This document shows, in pieces, positions 61,585 to 64,000 of a stretch of 64,000 nt of DNA. Under the pieces are notes generated by a model. It worked only from the letters and a program-made list of their open reading frames with translations, did no database searches and had not been told where the DNA came from. How positions within the stretch are numbered: the stretch's first letter is position 1; every line of letters starts with the position of its first letter. The position numbers and the translations under genes were made by a program. The stretch comes from Acuticoccus sp. MNP-M23 (GTDB lineage: Bacteria > Pseudomonadota > Alphaproteobacteria > Rhizobiales > Amorphaceae): positions 1,350,001-1,414,000 of the forward strand of contig NZ_CP133480.1 in the NCBI RefSeq assembly GCF_031195445.1. Reading direction: 5' to 3'.

Positions 61585-63441
61585 TCAGGAGGATGCACCC
61601 CCGCTATATTCCCGCACCACTTCAAGAAATGAAGGCGCGAGGTCCTTCAGCTTGCGTTCGCCGACGCCGTGAATGCCCCTCATTTCGTCCATGCTTTCAG
61701 GCACTTTTGCGGCCATCTCGATCAGCGAGCGGTCGGAAAAGATGACATAGGCCGGCACGTCGCGCTCGTCCGCCAGGGTGCGGCGCCGGGCCTTCAGCGC
61801 ATCGAGAAGGTCCTTGTCGTAGTCGGTCGGCAGGTCGGCGGCGGCGCCCTTGGGGGTCTTGTCCTTGAGGGAGAGAGCGTCCTTTCGGAGCGTTACCTTT
61901 TCCTCGCCCTTCAGTACCTTCCACCCGGTCTCGTAAACGCGCCAGCCGCCGTGCCGCTCGGGGTCGGCGCCGGCGTAGCCGATCATGCCGATCTGGCGGA
62001 AGATCGACCGCCACGCGTTCTTCGACTGGTCCTTGCCGACGCCGAAGGTGGGGAGGTTCTCGTGCCCGTGCTGCGTCACCTTGTCCGAGGGTTCGCCGCG
62101 CAAAATGTTGATGAGGTGCTCCACGCCGAACCGTTCGCGGGTGCGCACCACGGCGGACAGCGCCTTTTGCGCCAGCACCGTGGCATCGAAGGTTTCCACC
62201 TTGCCGCCGCAAAGGTCGCAGTTGCCGCAGGGTTCCGCCGTTTCGCCAAAATAGTCGAGCAGGACGACGCGGCGGCAGCGCGGCGCCTCGCAAAGGGACA
62301 CCAGCGCATTCACCTTGGCGTGCTCGATGGCCTTTTGCTCGGGCGTGGTCTCCGCGCCTTCGATCCACTGGCGGAACTGGCGGATCTCGCCGAAGCCGTA
62401 GAGCGCGTGGGCGGTGGCGGGCAGACCATCGCGCCCGGCACGGCCGATCTCCTGATAATAGCTCTCGATGTTTTTCGGCAGGTCCATGTGGAAGACGAAC
62501 CGCACGTCCGGCTTGTCGACACCCATGCCAAACGCAACGGTGGCGACCACGATCACCCCGTCCTCGCGCAGAAAAATATCCTGGTTGTGGTCGCGTTCGC
62601 CGCGTTCCAGGCCCGCGTGGTAGGCGATCGCCTTCATGCCGCGCGCGGCGAGGAATGCGGCGGTTTCATCCACCTTGCGGCGGGATTGGCAGTAGATGAT
62701 GCCGCTTTCGCCCTCGTGCGCCTTGAGGAAGGCGAGGAGCTCGGCCCGCCCGTCCTGCCGCGCGGTCATCGCCAGCGAGATGTTCGGCCGGTCGAACGAG
62801 CGCACGAAAACGCGCGGCGCCGCGGCGAACAGGCGCTCGCCGATATCGTCGCGGGTGATCTTGTCGGCCGTCGCAGTGAAGGCAACGGTCTGCCTGATCC
62901 CGAGGTCGCGCCGGACTTCGCCCAGCAGCCGATACTCCGGGCGGAAATCGTGGCCCCACTGGGAGACGCAGTGTGCCTCGTCCACCGCCATCATGGCAAT
63001 GGGCGCATCGCGCAGCGCGTGCAGCGTTTCGGCGGAAGAGAGCCGCTCCGGCGAGATGTAGAGGAGCTTGAGGTCGCCGGATGCAGCACGCGACAGGAGG
63101 CGCCGGTTGTCCGAGGCGTCGTTGGAGGAGTTGACCGCGCCGGCCTCCACGCCGAGGCCGCGCAGGGCCGACACCTGATCGCGCATCAGCGCAATCAGCG
63201 GCGAGACGACGATGGTGACGCCGGGCCGCATCAGCGCCGGGAGCTGATAGCAGAGCGACTTGCCGCCGCCCGTCGGCATCACGCCCAGCACTTCCTCGCC
63301 GGCGGCCACGGCATCGACGATCTCCTTCTGGCCGGGGCGGAAGGTCTCGAAGCCGAACACATCGTGCAGGATCTCGTCCGCGCCGCGCCGGTCACCGCCA
63401 GCGGGCGCCTTCGATGGGGCGAGGTCCAGAAGATCGCTCAT
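61585..63441 (-). CDS. recQ: ATP-dependent DNA helicase RecQ
   Basis: The 618-residue 3'-5' helicase acts in recombination repair. It has Walker A GVMPTGGGKS near residue 56, DEAH box VDEAHCVSQWGHDFRPEY, helicase motif VI QEIGRAGRDG, a zinc-binding set (CRRVVLLDYFGE and CGNCDLC), a winged-helix region and a C-terminal HRDC domain. The start at 63441 overlaps the dcd stop by ATGA. Confidence 0.95.
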   Translation of the reverse strand: MSDLLDLAPSKAPAGGDRRGADEILHDVFGFETFRPGQKEIVDAVAAGEEVLGVMPTGGGKSLCYQLPALMRPGVTIVVSPLIALMRDQVSALRGLGVEAGAVNSSNDASDNRRLLSRAASGDLKLLYISPERLSSAETLHALRDAPIAMMAVDEAHCVSQWGHDFRPEYRLLGEVRRDLGIRQTVAFTATADKITRDDIGERLFAAAPRVFVRSFDRPNISLAMTARQDGRAELLAFLKAHEGESGIIYCQSRRKVDETAAFLAARGMKAIAYHAGLERGERDHNQDIFLREDGVIVVATVAFGMGVDKPDVRFVFHMDLPKNIESYYQEIGRAGRDGLPATAHALYGFGEIRQFRQWIEGAETTPEQKAIEHAKVNALVSLCEAPRCRRVVLLDYFGETAEPCGNCDLCGGKVETFDATVLAQKALSAVVRTRERFGVEHLINILRGEPSDKVTQHGHENLPTFGVGKDQSKNAWRSIFRQIGMIGYAGADPERHGGWRVYETGWKVLKGEEKVTLRKDALSLKDKTPKGAAADLPTDYDKDLLDALKARRRTLADERDVPAYVIFSDRSLIEMAAKVPESMDEMRGIHGVGERKLKDLAPSFLEVVREYSGGASS

Positions 63442-64000
63442 GGCACCGCCTTGAAGTGCTTGGAGAGTTTCAACGATTGCGCCTGATAGTTTGACTTGAT
63501 GTCCGTACCATACAACTGATCCGGCAATTCAGCCATACGTTCATATGCGAGCCGTGCCACAACCTGACCGTGCTCCAGAATGAACGGCACCTCGCGCGAG
63601 CGCACCTCCAGCACCGCGCGCGACGGCACGGTGCCGAAGCCGGGGTCGAAGAAGCCCGCGTAGTGGGCGCGGAATTCGCCGACCAGCGGGTCGAACGGCA
63701 CCATTTCGGCTGCGTACTGGGGCGGGATGGTCACCGCCTCGCGACTCATCAGGATGTAGAATTCGTTGGGGTCGAGGATCAGGCGGCCGTCCTTGGCCTC
63801 GATGGGGTCCCAGAATTCGGCCATGTCGAGGCCGTCGCGCTTGTCGACGTCGATCAGCGCGGTGTGGCGCTTGGCGCGGTAGCCTGCGGGGCGGCCGGCC
63901 TCGGGCATGAGATCGATCGAGACGTTGAGGCCATCGTGGATGCGCGCGTCCGGCGTTGCGATGGGCGTTTCGCGGTGAACCTCGGTGAGGGCGGCATCGG
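63438..64000 (-). CDS. dcd: 2'-Deoxycytidine 5'-triphosphate deaminase, partial
   Basis: The frame is open from the right edge to a stop at 63438, so the window holds about 187 C-terminal residues and the start is beyond 64000. The visible part contains FWDPIEAKDGRLILDPNEFYILMSREAV and AEMVPFDPLVGEFRAHYAGFFDPGFG, a Dcd/dUTPase trimer fold, with EVPFILEHGQVVARLAYERM near the end. The enzyme makes dUTP from dCTP for thymidylate synthesis. In alphaproteobacteria this form is often about 360 residues with two domains. It is translationally coupled to recQ. Confidence 0.88.
   Translation of the reverse strand, partial: DAALTEVHRETPIATPDARIHDGLNVSIDLMPEAGRPAGYRAKRHTALIDVDKRDGLDMAEFWDPIEAKDGRLILDPNEFYILMSREAVTIPPQYAAEMVPFDPLVGEFRAHYAGFFDPGFGTVPSRAVLEVRSREVPFILEHGQVVARLAYERMAELPDQLYGTDIKSNYQAQSLKLSKHFKAVP

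Overview
The window is high-GC DNA from an alphaproteobacterium, most likely of the order Hyphomicrobiales. Supporting traits are an IalB-family secreted protein, a DUF1127 small protein, a fused CysN/CysC, many ATGA/GTGA gene overlaps and several large solute-uptake systems. No rRNA, tRNA, IS element, phage gene or CRISPR array was seen. The genes are dense and look chromosomal, and both ends cut through genes (an alpha/beta hydrolase at the left edge, dCTP deaminase at the right edge).

Left part (1-18.7 kb). A leftward operon holds a dipeptide/oligosaccharide-type ABC importer (6635-8572 down to 2546), a mannonate-dehydratase-like enzyme, a galactonate-dehydratase-like enolase and a hydrolase, which suggests uptake and breakdown of a sugar acid. 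Divergent from it (8889-11392) lies an AtzG/AtzE/AtzH-like ureide amidohydrolase set with a yeast-type cytosine deaminase. Next (18647 down to 11519) is a leftward operon with a polar amino-acid type ABC importer, N-carbamoyl-D-amino-acid hydrolase, a flavin reductase, a DapA-like aldolase and D-hydantoinase/dihydropyrimidinase. Both nitrogen operons have good sigma-54 (-24/-12) promoter matches, which suggests NtrC-type nitrogen control.

Middle part (18.7-41.5 kb). alaS and a small gene with a pseudoknot-like leader are followed by a hydantoin racemase, which completes the hydantoin route. A 12-gene rightward operon (24215-36946) then encodes a molybdenum hydroxylase (FAD subunit plus a fused 2Fe-2S/Mo subunit), a 6-hydroxynicotinate-reductase homologue, an ApbE-like UPF0280 protein, a DUF1185 protein, a cupin, a branched-chain-type ABC importer with a fused LivH-LivM permease, an EamA transporter and a MarR repressor. 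A palindrome at its promoter could be the MarR operator. This is the best candidate for an incompletely described system: import, hydroxylation and reductive dearomatisation of an N-heterocycle. A c-di-GMP phosphodiesterase, a secreted DUF1906 protein and a DsbA-fold isomerase follow.

Right part (41.5-64 kb). This part has an ArsR/SRPBCC pair with two matching palindromic operators, a sulfate-assimilation operon (cysQ-cysD-cysNC) with a clear terminator, a TauE-type exporter, and a TRAP transporter operon ending in an amidase. Then come a CmoB-like methyltransferase, a secreted esterase, mepA, msrA, rlmN, ialB-like, a LysR regulator, DUF1127, ispG-phhB-DUF1232, recQ and dcd. Two distant intergenic regions (11.4 kb and 61.4 kb) share a hairpin-containing repeat that may be a dispersed family.
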